Shown: positions 10,741-22,170 of the stretch, one piece after another
How the letters are laid out: each line of letters starts with the position of its first letter
How positions within the stretch are numbered: position 1 is the first letter of the stretch
Origin: Stomoxys calcitrans
Lineage: Eukaryota; Arthropoda; Insecta; Diptera; Muscidae
Assembly (NCBI RefSeq): GCF_963082655.1
Contig: NC_081555.1
Span: 29,435,266-29,499,265, forward strand
DNA length: 64,000 nucleotides
Direction: 5' to 3'
Notes under the pieces: model-generated
Database searches by the model: none
Seen by the model: the letters and a program-made list of their open reading frames with translations, nothing else
What the model was told of the DNA's origin: nothing
Position numbers and translations under genes: made by a program

Positions 10741-12245
10741 ATTAGGTTAGGTTAGGTCTGAAAAGAGGGTGCAGATATTAATCCATCCCATGTCACTATG
10801 GACATACACCTAAGCCAGTAATCAGCTTGTTGTGCGCTCTAAAAACTATAAAGTAATCTCCAAGAAGAAAATTTTAAGTTAGTTAAGTTCCGTGCTATTT
10901 ACAAAATTCTTAATTGTTTTCTATACCACGCCCCTAAGGGCCGGTATCTGTTAGACGCGAAAGCCGAGCAATGACGAAGGAAATGATCATCTTCTCCTCA
11001 TGCCCTACACATGCTATCACTTGCCGCACCGATTTTACACAGGTGAGCTCGTAGCTCTATGTGTCCCGTTATGATATCAATAGCTATATTGACCTCCTTC
11101 TTACTTCCTTTCAGTAATAGCCTCGTCTTCTCACGATCTGGATCCCCCCATAGGCTTTTCGCGGCCTACACTGCCAAATAGTATGCCCTTTCATTTCCCC
11201 TTACTCCGTTATGGCCCGACACCCAAACGATGCGAATTTTGTCATCCTCAGAGAAGGCGGTAATCTCCTTCTTACAATGCAAGACGGTTCGTAACCCTAC
11301 AGTCCTGGTTGTTATTGCCCTTATGGCAATTTTACTGTCCGTAAGGACGTTCACACTCGACGTCCTCGCGTTAGCACCACACCACTTCACGCATTCCGTG
11401 ATCGCCCGGATCTTCGCCTGCAGAACCGTATTATGGTCTGGCAGTCTAAGACAGATCTCAGTCCCTGGGTTCTCAATTTAGACCCCCAGGCCCACTCTTT
11501 GGTCCATCCGTGTAACATGATCTTCCAGATGGCAATACTAGGGTTCCGTCAATCCAAGACTGTGCCTATGGCAGCAATGCCTTGAACTCGACTTCAAGGT
11601 TCATCTCAGGCATCCGATCGGAAACCTCTTGCCTTCCTTCCAGGTTTCCTATCGTCGCCTTGATTATACCGCGATGGTAGAAGCTGCTCCCATCCTCAAT
11701 CCATTCTCCCATCGCCTCAAGTTGCATAGCCGCTGTGGCTGTCTCACATTTAATCTGTATGTCAATGGTTGGATATCTAGAATAGTCTCCAGTGCCCTAG
11801 TGGGCGTGGTCCTCATCGTTCCGTCTATGCCAAGACAACATGTTCTCTGAACCTGTTGTATGGTCCTTATGTTGCACTTTTTCTCCATAGCAGTCCACTA
11901 AACTGATATCGAAATCGTTTCGATGAGTAAATGTGGTGCGTTAAATTAGGCCACCTTCGTCTTCCTCGTGAACAGGCATATTTCAGTCTTAGCCTAGTCA
12001 TATGCCATATGCAAGACCCTTTCGGCCCTTTTGCATAGCTTGTTCGGATCCTTACCCCTTAAAAGTATTATAACATCGTTTATGGGATTCAAATCCCTCG
12101 GGACGGGTTCAAATCCCTCCTCAGTCAGAATTCGTAATAGGTCATTTATGATGGTCACCCATAGAAGTGGCGATAAAATGCTCCCCGTGCCTTGCGCCAC
12201 TTTCTCCCTTATATTTATGCCATGAGACACACAATTTATCCACCT
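10741..12245 (-). pseudogene. Non-LTR retrotransposon remnant with RNase H and 3' tail
   Basis: The RT part (about 12000-12245) matches 1090-1290 of the plus-strand copy but has lost its catalytic YADD. The C-terminal part (about 11640-11890) includes EKKCNIRTIQQVQRTCCLGI. The RNase H domain (11166-11390) shows VLTDSKIAIRAI and VWVSGHNGVRGNERA, whose Asp and His/Glu residues fit the RNase H fold. The 3' UTR-like part (10741-11050) ends in a tandem CCTAA-type tail (10743-10759, plus strand ttaggttaggttaggt). Copies of this 3' part recur at 44500-44640 and 58850-59110. Several frameshifts make it inactive. Confidence 0.85.
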
Positions 12246-12254
12246 GTTGCTTAG

Positions 12255-12277
12255 CAATTACTTTTTGGGCAACCCAA
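12255..12277. mobile_element. Solo MITE end
   Basis: Only the right terminal repeat of the 279-513 MITE family is present (CAATTACTTTTTGGGCAACC then CAA), placed at the broken 5' side of the LINE remnant. Confidence 0.75.
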
Positions 12278-12462
12278 TAATTCACTTTACTTTAATTGGC
12301 TATGACAGAACATTTGTTCCACTAGCCGAACGTAGAAAAGCGTTCCAAGCGCCCCCATCCTTAGCGCTCATTCTAAAATCTCTGACACCAAGTTTCGAGG
12401 TATCTCCCACCACTTGATCTTTCCATCAGGCTTTTGGTTGTCCCGGTTTGCGTGTACAGCAG

Positions 12463-12524
12463 TTGCAGTAAAGGAGTCTTTTGAAGGCAGACACGGTAGC
12501 CTTCAAAAGACTCCTTTGCTGCAA
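12463..12524. repeat. Near-perfect 26-bp inverted repeat (hairpin)
   Basis: The left arm at 12463-12488 and the right arm at 12499-12524 pair with one mismatch. The inner 19 bp, AAAGGAGTCTTTTGAAGGC, are perfect. The loop is 10 nt. It lies in a sequence resembling transposon debris (12340-12560). A palindrome this clean in otherwise decayed DNA looks recent. Confidence 0.85.
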
Positions 12525-12559
12525 TTTCTTCATCCATTCTGACAACATGATGTCAACTG

Positions 12560-13020
12560 TTTGCCGCTATTATTCTCCGCTTTATTGAGTGATTGAAGAA
12601 GAGCAATTGATTTTAAAAATTAATTGTATATTAATCAGTTTATCACCGCCAGCGAAAGGTTTTCACTGATGGGGTTATTCGAAATTCCTTGGATAGATCA
12701 GATGAAGGGAAGCTAGTCGAAACTCGGTTGTAGGGATAGGAGTAGAGCGCACAATACCGATTTGTTTGAGAAAAGTATGTAAGTAAGTAAGGACAAAACG
12801 TTGCCAAAGGTTTACTGACACTTTTCAACTTACTGTCAGATAAAATAAAAGATACAATGCACTGCTACAACAACAACCAAAAGAATCAAACACATCATTT
12901 GGTAAAGAAAATGTACTTCCTTTTAATTGCTAAAAGAATACAAAATTGTTTGATTACTCCATAACAAAACATGGAATATTTCAAATAAGACTATAAAAAT
13001 TCGGCCTTATTTTTTTGTTA
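12560..13020. other. No feature recognised
   Basis: AT-rich sequence downstream of OBP copy B. It probably includes that gene's 3' UTR; a variant ATTAAA signal on the minus strand lies at about 12924-12929. No repeat family of this window or coding region is recognised. Confidence 0.4.
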
Positions 13021-13023
13021 CAT

Positions 13024-16000
13024 TTAAAATTTATAATCTTCTTTAATGCCATGGGCATCAGCTTGATCTTTGAAACATTTTCCGTATTGTTCAGCTGCTT
13101 CGCAATGATCAGAGGAGACTTCAATGTTGGCACAGGCATTGATAATTTCACGGGCCATTTTAAGTCTATCAGCAGAGCCATCAGTCATTTTGGCAGCATG
13201 CTTTTCAGCAACCTCTGGAACAAATTTACCATTGGAATTCATCTGGAGTAGAATTTAGGAGGATAGGGGACAAAAATTAACAAAGAAATCTTTTTATATG
13301 GCCAAACCGTGTTTGCTTACCACTTCGAATTTTTTCATGAGGCATGCACGCAGACATTTGCCCTCCTTGGTGGAGGCTGGTTTACGGGCAGCCATCTCTT
13401 CCAAATCGGCTAAAAATAGAGACAAAAATCAGTGGTTTTTTGTGCAATATATAGCAGTGTATTCTTGTTCGAACAGCTAAATGGGGCAGATGTGCTTTTA
13501 ATTTAAATAAGTAAAAGCGTGCTTAGTTCGGCCGGGCCGAATCTTATATACCCTCCTCCATAGATCGCCCTTGTCGAGTTCTTTTCCCGATATCTCTTTT
13601 TAGGCAAACAAAGGATAAAAGAAAAGAATTGCTATAATGTTGGAGCTGTATCAAGTTATGTGCAGATTCGGACCATAACTGAATTGAATGTTGAAGACCA
13701 TAGTAAACGTCATTGTGTAAAATTTCAGACAATATGAGTAAGAATTGCGCCCTTTAGGGGCTCAAGAAGTGAAATAGGGCGATCGGTTTGTATGGGAGCT
13801 GTATCAGGCTATAGACCGATTCGGACCAAATAGGATAATAATTACGTGCTCTGGAGGCCCAAAAGTCAAGATCTCAGATCGGTTTATATGGCAGCTTATC
13901 AGGTTATGGATCGATTTGAACCATATTTGGCACAGTTGTTAGAAGTCATAACAAAACACGTCATGCAAAAATTCAGCCAATTCGGAATAGAATTGCGCCC
14001 TCTAGAGGTTCAAGAAATCAAGACCCCAGCTCGGTTTACATGACAACAATATCAGGTTTTGGAACGATTTCAAGCATACTTAACACAGTTGTTGAAAGTC
14101 ATAGTAAAACACTTCGTGCAAAATTTCAAATCGGATGATAATTTCTCCCTCTAGAGGCTCAAGGTGTCAAGATTCAAGATGGGTTTATATGGCGGCTATA
14201 TCAGATTATGGATCGATTTAAACCAAATGCGAAGCCTTTAAGGTCGAAGCAGTCCGAGTTGAGCGCCGGGGCAACGACCGCGCATATAGCACTACAGGAC
14301 TGTGAGACGGTTGAAAGGACGAGAAGAATTCTATGTAGGGTTCCGAATCGTCAGAAGACAAGGCTATTACCGAGAGTACGTAGAAAGGAGATAAGTAAAT
14401 ATATCTTTCCCTTATCCTTATGACCACTGGTGTGGGGATAAGGCAGGCCTTAGGCCTTCATCCCACAGTTATATATGGAATACTGACACTAGCAGAGTAC
14501 ATTTCCCCTAGCCGATGATCCAGTCTATCGGACACAGCCTGTAGTTCGATAGGTAATACATTATCAGGCGATTTAAATGAGCCGAAATTGTTATTGTTGA
14601 TTCAGAATTTCCTCAATAACCCCTGACGAGTCTAAATCCGTGACAATTGTTCCTCACTAGTCGTTGTCCATACATTGTCCGGCTTTTGAAAGTACTCTAC
14701 CATTATAGGTGTGGGTGATGGAATCTTTTTTAGCATAGAGGTCTAGGATGTAGCAACCATTAAAAATTCCATTCAGGATTTGCTCTGAAACAATTTCAGC
14801 TAGCCCTTGTATCTTCTTAACTCAGTCTTATAGATGTCCTGGAGTGTCTTATGCAACTCTTCCTTAGATCCAATTACAGGGTTACCAAATTCACACTGGT
14901 AGTATATTTGTCAGACTAAAAATGACAGTAACAGTTGTATTGACAGCTCATTATATTGTTTACAAGCCACCAAAAGCATTTGCTTCTTAGTTTAGTTCAA
15001 AAGAATGTTATTCCATGTGGAATTTAAGTACAATAGCGTGATTGCGTTATATTTGGCTGGAAAATTTCAATCGGCTATTGTTGGTGAACTCAACTACCTT
15101 AAAGTGAACAAAATGTTTGCGTGTTGAGCCCTAATGGTGGTCCAAAAAATACTGCAACAAAATTTGAATTAGTGCGTGAAGGCTTGAATTCAACGAAATC
15201 CACACTGCCATGGCAATGAAATACCTAAAGATCTAAAAATATCCTGTGGAAGGATATGGTCCCAATTTGAAAATAATTTATATTCGCATTTACCTCTCAA
15301 AAACCTTTCATATGATAATATTGACCCGTTTGGTATACTTGTTCATTTTTGGAACTTAAGTCGCTTAAGTGAAATAATATTTCTATCGGAAACTATCTGG
15401 GATTGGAAAAAAATTATAATCACCAATAAAATTTGCAAAAACATATCTTATCTCTTTTATCTTTGACTTTTCTAGATTGCCACTATCATTATACCCACCA
15501 CCATAGGATGGGGGTATACTAATCTAGTCATTTCGTTTGTAACACCTCGAAATATTGAGCTAGGACCCCATAAAGTATACACTTTCTTGATCGTCTCGAA
15601 ATTCTGATTCGTACTAGCCATGTCCGTCCGTCCGTCTGTCGAAATCACTATAGCGGTAGAACGCTTAGAGCTAACCGCTTGAAAATTTCCACAGATACTT
15701 TATATTGATGTAGGTCGTTGGGGAATGCAAATGGGCCATATCGGTTCAGATTTGGATATAGCTCCCATATAAACCGATCTCCCGATTTGACTTCTTGAGC
15801 CCATGGAAACTACAATTTTTGTTCGATTTAGCTGAAATTTTGCACATAATGTTCTGTTATAACTTCCAACAACTGTGCCAAGTACGGTCCAAATCGGTCA
15901 AGAACCTGATATAGCTCCCATATAAACCGATCTCCCGATTTGATTTCTTGAGCCCATGAAAACCACATAATGTTCTGTTATAACTTCCAACAACTGTGCC

Positions 16001-17380
16001 AAGTACGGTCCAAATCGGTCAAGAACCTGATATAGCTCCCATATAAACCGGTCTCCCGATTTGACTTCTTGAGCCCCTGAAAACCTTAATTTGCATCCGA
16101 TTTGGCTGAAAATTTGCACATATTATTCTGTTATGACTCCCAATAGCGGAGCCAAGTATGGTCAAAATCGGTCTACAACCTGATATAGCACCCATATAAA
16201 CCAATTTCCCGATTTGACTTCCTCAGTCCCTGGAAGCCGCAATTTTTGTTCGATTTGACTGAAATTTTGTACATGGTGTTTTGTTATGACTCCCAACAAC
16301 TTTGCTATGTTCAAATCGGTCAAGATCATGATATAGCTCCCATATAAACCGATTTCCCGATTTGACTTCATGAACCTTTACAAGCCTTGAATTTTATCCA
16401 ATTTGGCTGAAACTTGGAATATAGTGTTCTGTTATGACTCTCAACAACTGCGCCCAGTACGGTCCAATTCGGTCTATAACTAGATATAGCTCCTACATTT
16501 TAGCAGAATCCATGGTGATGGGTACCCAAGAGTCGGCCCGACCAAACTTAGCACGCTTTTACTTGGTATACCCTCCACCATAGGATGGGGGTTTACTAAT
16601 TTCGTCATTCTGTTTGTAACATCTCGAAATATACGTCTAAGAGCCCATAAAGTATATGTATTCTTGGTCGTCATGTCCGTCCGTCCGTCTGTCTATCGAA
16701 AGCACGCTATCTTTGAAGCAGTAAAGCTGAGTGCTTGAAATTTTGCACAATTACTTTTTGTTAGTGTAGGTCTGTTTGAATGTATATGATATAGCTGTCA
16801 TATAAACCGATCATAGGCCTTGACTTCTTGAGTCTCTAGAGGGCGCAATTCTCGTTCGAAATACTATACTTATCACTTCCAACAGCTGTGATAAGTATAG
16901 TTCAAATTGGTTCTTAACCTGATATAGCTGCTATATAAACCGATGTGGAGTCTTGACTTCTTCGGCTTTTAGAGGGCGCCATTCTTATCCGATTTGGCTG
17001 TAATTTTGCACGTGGTGTTTTGATATCACTTGCAACATCTGTGCTTAGTATGATTCAAATCGTTTCATAACCTAATATAGCTGCCATATAAACCGATCTT
17101 AGACCTTGACTTGGTGACGTGAAGGTTAGGTAGGTGTCAAAGTAGACCATTTAGGTTAACTTATTGCTAAATAAGTTGTTTAGGAAACACTTTCCCCCGA
17201 CATGAAAACTCTCTGTTTTATCCTTTTTTTCTACTTACAATCCTTGGCATTAACTTCCTTTTTACATTCCTCAGCGGTGCTCATGAGTTTGGCAACAGCT
17301 TCATCCTTATCAAGGGCTTGGACACCCAAAGCAGCAAGAACACACAGTACAGTAGCCAAAATAAGGAATAATTTCGCCAT
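13024..17380 (-). CDS. Obp28a-like: Odorant-binding protein, Obp28a-like (copy B), three exons
   Basis: The exons are 17239-17380 (142 nt), 13321-13409 (89 nt) and 13024-13242 (219 nt with stop), with GT/AG junctions and the same phases as copy A. They give a 149-aa protein. The signal peptide is about residues 1-20 (MAKLFLILATVLCVLAALGV). The six cysteines at 39, 66, 70, 114, 124 and 133 are at exactly the copy A positions. Motifs include KPAS, GKCLRACLMKKFEV and DHCEAAEQYGKC. Role by family: secreted carrier of hydrophobic odorants. The first codon was chosen at MAKLF; an in-frame ATG at 17485 would put the signal peptide internally and falls upstream of the predicted TSS. Intron 1 is 3829 bp and consists largely of family B repeats and a transposase remnant, against 543 bp in copy A. 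Confidence 0.93.
13508..14215 (+). repeat. Family B element in OBP copy B intron
   Basis: It starts at the family terminus (AAGTAAAAGCGTGCTTAGTT) and continues as repeated units built on 'atcggtttatatggcagct', 'atcaggttatggatcgattt' and 'caaaattcagccaa'. The opposite terminus is missing; at about 14215 the repeat gives way to unique sequence. Confidence 0.75.
14216..14985. other. Intronic sequence without recognised feature
   Basis: Part of intron 1 of OBP copy B. A GC-richer block (14230-14480) looks foreign to its flanks but shows no coding motif I recognise. The remainder is unclassified. Confidence 0.35.
14990..15200 (+). pseudogene. Tc1/mariner transposase N-terminal remnant
   Basis: Plus-strand translation gives NSVIALYLAGKFQSAIVGEL followed by NYLKVNKMF, then, after a frame break, GGPKNTATKFELVRE. 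This matches the helix-turn-helix start of a Tc1/mariner-superfamily transposase (residues corresponding to IxELxxLxVNKxFVYRTI). No catalytic part follows. Confidence 0.6.
15490..16556 (-). repeat. Family B element, both ends present
   Basis: The left (plus) side is the 'ttatacccaccaccatagga' end. The right side ends 'cggcccgaccaaacttagca' then 'cgcttttacttg'. Inside are about five tandem units of 110-180 bp with 'agctcccatataaaccgatc', 'tcccgatttgacttcttgag' and 'ttctgttatgacttccaaca'. The other terminus includes the word 'ccatgtccgtccgtccgtct' (about 15620). Confidence 0.8.
16557..17125 (-). repeat. Second family B element, tandem to the first
   Basis: It starts immediately at 16557 with 'gtataccctccaccatagga' and contains 'catgtccgtccgtccgtctg' and three diverged units ending near 17125. 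Its far end is missing. It lies about 110 bp from OBP copy B exon 1. Confidence 0.75.
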
Positions 17381-17468
17381 TGTTTCTAATCCACAAATCA
17401 CTCGAATGAAATACAATTGTAGTAATAATATAATAAAAATGCTAATTCGATTGGAGCCGTTGGTGAAC

Positions 17469-17503
17469 TGATACAAATTAATCACAATTTGTGACTATTT
17501 ATA
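17469..17503 (-). promoter_or_regulatory. Candidate core promoter of OBP copy B
   Basis: On the minus strand, TATAAATAG (17495-17503) lies 34 nt upstream of an initiator-like TCAGTT whose A is 17469, giving an 88-nt 5' UTR. The layout mirrors copy A (5366-5401). Confidence 0.6.
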
Positions 17504-17519
17504 TGCCAAGCTAATAAAA

Positions 17520-18235
17520 CACCATTTGGGCGATGATGGATGGGTAAATTGGCAAATGGGCAGAGTGAAGGTGCTCAATTAAGCTCATTGAGAAATTTCC
17601 CATTGTCGTTTCATAGTTTTTCAATTGATAACAAATATGAGTTCATGTGTGAAATTACACTCTAAGCTTTACAACACAAAAAACCTGAGGGGAAAAGCAA
17701 AAAAACCCCGTTTTGTCTCGAATTAAAAGACAAAACGTGATGAATGGTAGCATTGACCCCCTGATAATTATGATGATTTAAACGTTTTTTTTTCTTCTTC
17801 TTCTCTTATTCAGTTTAAGATATGAAGAAAGTTCTGAATGATGATAGTCTATCGGGTGTTTAGTGCAACCGGAAGAATTTCTTCTTTAGCTTTGGGCAAC
17901 GAGATGATTTGTTGCTTGGCTGGTACATGTGTAAATGCATTTTATTTTTGTAGCTGATTATATAACTGAAATTTTTTATCACCTTAATTGGCTTATCTCA
18001 ATTATATATATATAAACCAATTTTCAGCAATTTGTTAATACTTTTGTTATCAAATGGGTTTTTAGAGTTCTTGGTAATTTAGAACACGAATTTTTCGGGA
18101 AAAATTATAATGTTGTATATCAAGAGAATAAATTGATTTAATTAAACAATGATAAGTAAATATGAATATAATTGCTTTCATATTTCCCTAAAATGTCATT
18201 AGGAAACAAAGGTAAACTTGTACTTATATCAAACT
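17520..18235. other. Upstream region of OBP copy B, no feature recognised
   Basis: AT-rich DNA 5' of the OBP promoter. No repeat family of this window and no coding region is recognised. It could hold enhancer elements, which cannot be read directly. Confidence 0.4.
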
Positions 18236-18755
18236 AGTAAAAGCGTGCTAAGTTCGGCCGGGTCAAATCCTTTATACTCACGGTATCTCTTTTAGGCAAA
18301 CAAAAGATTACGGATAAGAATTGCTATGCCATTGGAGCTGTATGGGGTCCATAATCTGATTTGGTTACAAACCGATTGAAGATCATAGCAGAAGTTGTTG
18401 TGCAAGATTTCAGCCAAATCAGGCAATAACCGTAAAATAAATCGAAATAAAATCGGTAGATCGGTTTATATGGAAGCTATATCATGTTATTGACCGATGC
18501 ACAGCATATTTGGCACGTATGTCCTCCCAAGGCCCAAGAGGTATAATCGGGAGATCGGTTTATGTGGGAGCTATATCAGGTTTTGAACCGAGTCAGACTA
18601 TATTTGGTACGTATGATAGAGGTCATAGGAGAAGTCACTGTGCAAATTTTCAGCCAAATCGGATAAGAATTATACCCTCTAGAGGTTCAAGAAGTATAAT
18701 CCGGTAACCGCTTTATATGAGAGTTATATCAAACTATGGACCGATAAGGCCCTTT
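18236..18755 (+). repeat. Family B element (partial)
   Basis: It starts with the terminus (AAAAGCGTGCTAAGTTCGGC) and carries units with 'gatcggtttatatggaagct' and 'attttcagccaaatcggata'. It is truncated at about 18755 by a SINE fragment. Confidence 0.75.
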
Positions 18756-18778
18756 TACAATCCCAACCGACCTACTAA

Positions 18779-19197
18779 ATTTCCCATGAACATTTCATTA
18801 AGGAACAGTGGATTTATCTCTCATATCAATGACTCCAGTCCGATTAAAGTTTTAAGTTCATTGAAAAGCGGCCTCCTTTTTTATGCCGGGTATGAACGAC
18901 GTGCCACATTGAAAAGCGGCCTCCTTTTTTATGCCGAGTGTGAACGACGTGCCGCATTTAGATATAGCTCTCGTATATTTATATCGCCCTTTTTTCACTC
19001 CTAGAGTCACTGCAAGTGCATTTATTGACCAATCTTCTCAAAATTTCGTACATCGATTTCATCGACGCACCACAATATCATTAAAATTTGCTCGAAATTG
19101 GTTCAGATTTAGATATAGCTCTCATATAGTGTGAACGACGTGCCGCATTGAAAAGCGGCCTCCTTTTCTATGCCGAGAGTGAACGACGTGCCGCATT
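18779..19197 (-). repeat. SINE 3' fragment with ~48-bp tandem duplications
   Basis: The minus-strand SINE tail (tttcccatgaacatttcatt) occupies 18779-18912. The segment 'ttgaaaagcggcctcctttt' through 'tgaacgacgtgcc' then recurs at about 18859, 18908 and 19147. The later copies are interleaved with family C sequence ('gatatagctctcgtatattt'). Confidence 0.75.
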
Positions 19198-19700
19198 TAG
19201 ATATAATTCTCATATATTTATATCGCCCTATTTTCACTCCTAGAGTCACTGCAAGTAGCTAATCTTCTCAAAATTTCATACATCGATTTCATCGACGACT
19301 ACCAATTTGCTCGAAATTGGTTCAGATTTAGATATAGCTCTCATATATTTGTTCGTTCGAATTCCAGCATTTTTCCAATAAAATGGTCTTTTGTTAACCG
19401 ATTCTTTTGAAAATCGACAGGAAGGATTTTCTTATGACTCTCGATATGACTGGTAAATTTAATGGAAATCGGCTGAGATTTAAATATAGCTCTCATTTAT
19501 ATATATATCGTCCGATTTCCACTCCTAGAGCCTCTGCAAGCTCATTTATTGATCAATTTCCCCAAAACTTTGTACAATCCTTTCCTGGACGACTTCCACA
19601 ATATCTTTAAAGTTTGCTCGAAATCTCGGTTCAGATTTAGATATAGCTCCCATATATATAGCAATGTTTTTTTGTAACCAATCGCGACTTTATGACGTCA
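18956..19700 (+). repeat. Family C element (partial)
   Basis: Repeated blocks with 'cactcctagagtcactgcaa', 'ttggttcagatttagatata' and 'gctctcatatatttgttcg' as in 2940-3600. Both termini are missing. Confidence 0.7.
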
Positions 19701-20041
19701 CAAATGGATATTTTTCGAGGTGACTAGATTCGTATACCCCATACTATGAGGTAGGGTGAAGAAAATCTATGGGATTTATTTTTAGTTTCTGCCTTTAAAG
19801 AGAAACCATGCAAAAAACTTGATAAATGCTGTGGTGCGTATGTTTAATGCTAATTCACCATGTGTGCGTATAATCAATATTAAATTAATTAATAAAAAGT
19901 ATACGCCACATAGCAATATATAGAAAATCTATTTTACAGGATCCATTCAGGGATGCCAACTTAGTGTTTTTGGCACTAGATTTGGTGCTTTTAAGGTCCA
20001 CAAAAAAAACCGAAAAGGTACCATCTAGTGCCAAACGCAAA

Positions 20042-20641
20042 CAAGTAAAAGCGTGCAAAGTTCCGCCGGGCAGAATCTTGGGAACCCACCACCATGGATT
20101 CTGCTAAAATATGGCAGCTATATCATGTTATAGATCCATTTGGACCGTACTTGGCACAGTTGTTGGAAGTCTTAACAGAACACTATGTGCAAAATTTTAG
20201 CCAAATCGGAGAAAAATTGGAGCTTCCAGGGGCTCAAGAATTCGAATCGGGAGATCGGTTTATATGGGAGCTATATCAGGTTATAGACTGATTTGGACCC
20301 TGCTTGGCATAGTTGTTGGAAGTCATAACAGAACACTATGTCCAAAATTTTAGCCAAGTCGGACGAAAATTGCCGCTTCCAGATCTGAACCGATATATCC
20401 CATTTTCAATCCCCAATGACCTACATCATTAGGAAGTTCCAGTGCAACTTTCAAGCGGCTAGCTTTGCGCGTTCGACCGCTATCGTGATTTCGACAGACG
20501 GACGGACATGGCTAGATCGAATCTGAATGTCGAGACGATCAAAAGTATATGGACTTTATGGATCTTAGATCAATATTTCGAGGTGTTACAAACGGAATTA
20601 CTAGATTAGTATACTCCCATCCTTTGGTGGTGGGCATAAAA
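20042..20641 (+). repeat. Family B element, short complete copy
   Basis: The left terminus is AAGTAAAAGCGTGCAAAGTT and the right terminus 'tactcccatcctttggtggt' plus 'gggcataa'. Two internal units ('aacagaacactatgtgcaaa', 'gatcggtttatatgggagct') lie between. The right part contains 'cgacagacggacggacatgg'. It is the most compact copy with both ends and a useful family reference. Confidence 0.8.
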
Positions 20642-20747
20642 AGAAGCTTTGTATTTCTAGTTAGTGCTTTTTACCCTTTTTATAATTTTAGGCTTTTGCT
20701 GTCTCTTCTTGTAACAGTGACCACTATACTAGCCTATCTCATCTAGC

Positions 20748-20845
20748 ATAAATGTTCCCACAAACATTCCATTAAGGAATAGAAGATACTTCTCTCATGT
20801 CAATGAGTGCAGCCCGATTAAAGTTTTAGCCCAATGATCTGGGAT
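20748..20845 (-). repeat. SINE 3' fragment
   Basis: Minus-strand SINE tail ('cacaaacattccattaagga' and 'catgtcaatgagtgcagccc'). The tRNA-like head is absent. Confidence 0.65.
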
Positions 20846-20849
20846 TACT

Positions 20850-21670
20850 TTTTTCAGAGTCCGAATGTCGTCTCTTCGTAGACGTACTAAATGGCTGAAT
20901 ACATCACTAATAAGAGCGAAAACTACTACTGAATAACGGGAAAACTACTACTTAACATTTTTTCAGAAGTTTTACCCGGATTTGAACTACGCTTTCTGTC
21001 AGGTTAACCAAATCAACAGCTAGACGATCAAAGCAAAAAAATTCGATGGCTTCGCCCCATTATTTTGGGTTCAATAATGCACTCGCTGTGATCTTCTTAA
21101 ATTTTGACTTATTTCAAGAACAATTCTAAAGCCTAGCCACGATTGTTTTTTAAAACTACACACCTATTTGCATAATTGTCAAAAATCGAAGTTAGTGCTT
21201 TTTTACTTTTTTTTTTACACAAAATTTGACTCTTTTTACAGTTTTTGTTATGCATTTTGCTGGTAAATTGTTGGCATCACCAGATCCATTTTACAATTCA
21301 TTCTTAATTACTCTCTTCTATACATTCATGTTTCTAATAAAAGATGAAGATGGCGCTGTAAAAAAAAACAAACTTAGGCTAATTAGCTTATGCCGAAATA
21401 TTTCTTATACATATATTTCAGTGTGCTTTATAAAATGCAATGATAACGAAACACACCTTGTGTTTGTTTGGGTGTTCCGTATAGACTCAAAATCGCCAGT
21501 TTTTTTTTAATTGTCGTATAACAGGTTATTTTTTCATATTTGAAGAAGAGCAGACGGGTAGTGTCTGCTCTTCTTCAACCGCCAGCAGGACATATTTACC
21601 GATTTACTATTGGGTGTAATTGTCTAGAGGGCCACCCCAAAACCAAAATCGTCCCAAGTGGGCATATACC
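20850..21670. other. No feature recognised
   Basis: AT-rich unique-looking sequence between a SINE fragment and a MITE. An open stretch at 21226-21510 has no domain signature and is interrupted by poly-A/T runs. Confidence 0.35.
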
Positions 21671-21674
21671 AAAA

Positions 21675-21918
21675 TGGGTTGCCCAAAAAGTAATTGCGGA
21701 TTTTTCATATGGTCGGCGTTGAAAAACTTTTTCAACGGCTTGTGACTCTGTAATTGCATTCTTTCTTCTGTCAGTTATCAGCTGTTACTTTAGTTATCAG
21801 CTTTTGCTTTAGAAAAAAAGTGTAAAAAAGTATATTTGATTAAAGTTCATTCTAAGTTTTATTAAAAATGCATTTACTTTCTTTTAAAAAATCCGCAATT
21901 ACTTTTTGGGCAACCCAA
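21675..21918. mobile_element. Mariner-type MITE, complete
   Basis: Same family as 279-513. The ends are TGGGTTGCCCAAAAAGTAAT and its complement, with a following TA. The interior shows a short internal duplication of 'cagttatcagct' (21772-21803). Confidence 0.88.
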
Positions 21919-22170
21919 TATATATGGGGTTCAATAAAAGGCATTTGGTGGTAGATAAACAAACTGAACTAGGGAGATACATATGGTAGTAAGTAAGAAA
22001 CTTATTTTTCGTGTGGTGCTAATGAAGGCACAGCAAAGCGGGCCGGGTACAGCTTATATTATATAGAAATGAAACTGTTGCGCTTTGTTTGTTTGTTCCG
22101 AATAAACTCAAAAACGATTATAGATTTTAGCCATTTTGTGATAATCACAATTCTCAAAAAAGCCAGAGGA

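Noticed and set aside
17381..17485. N-terminal extension of OBP copy B from the ATG at 17485
   Set aside because: It would bury the signal peptide, has no counterpart in copy A, and lies upstream of the predicted start site at 17469.
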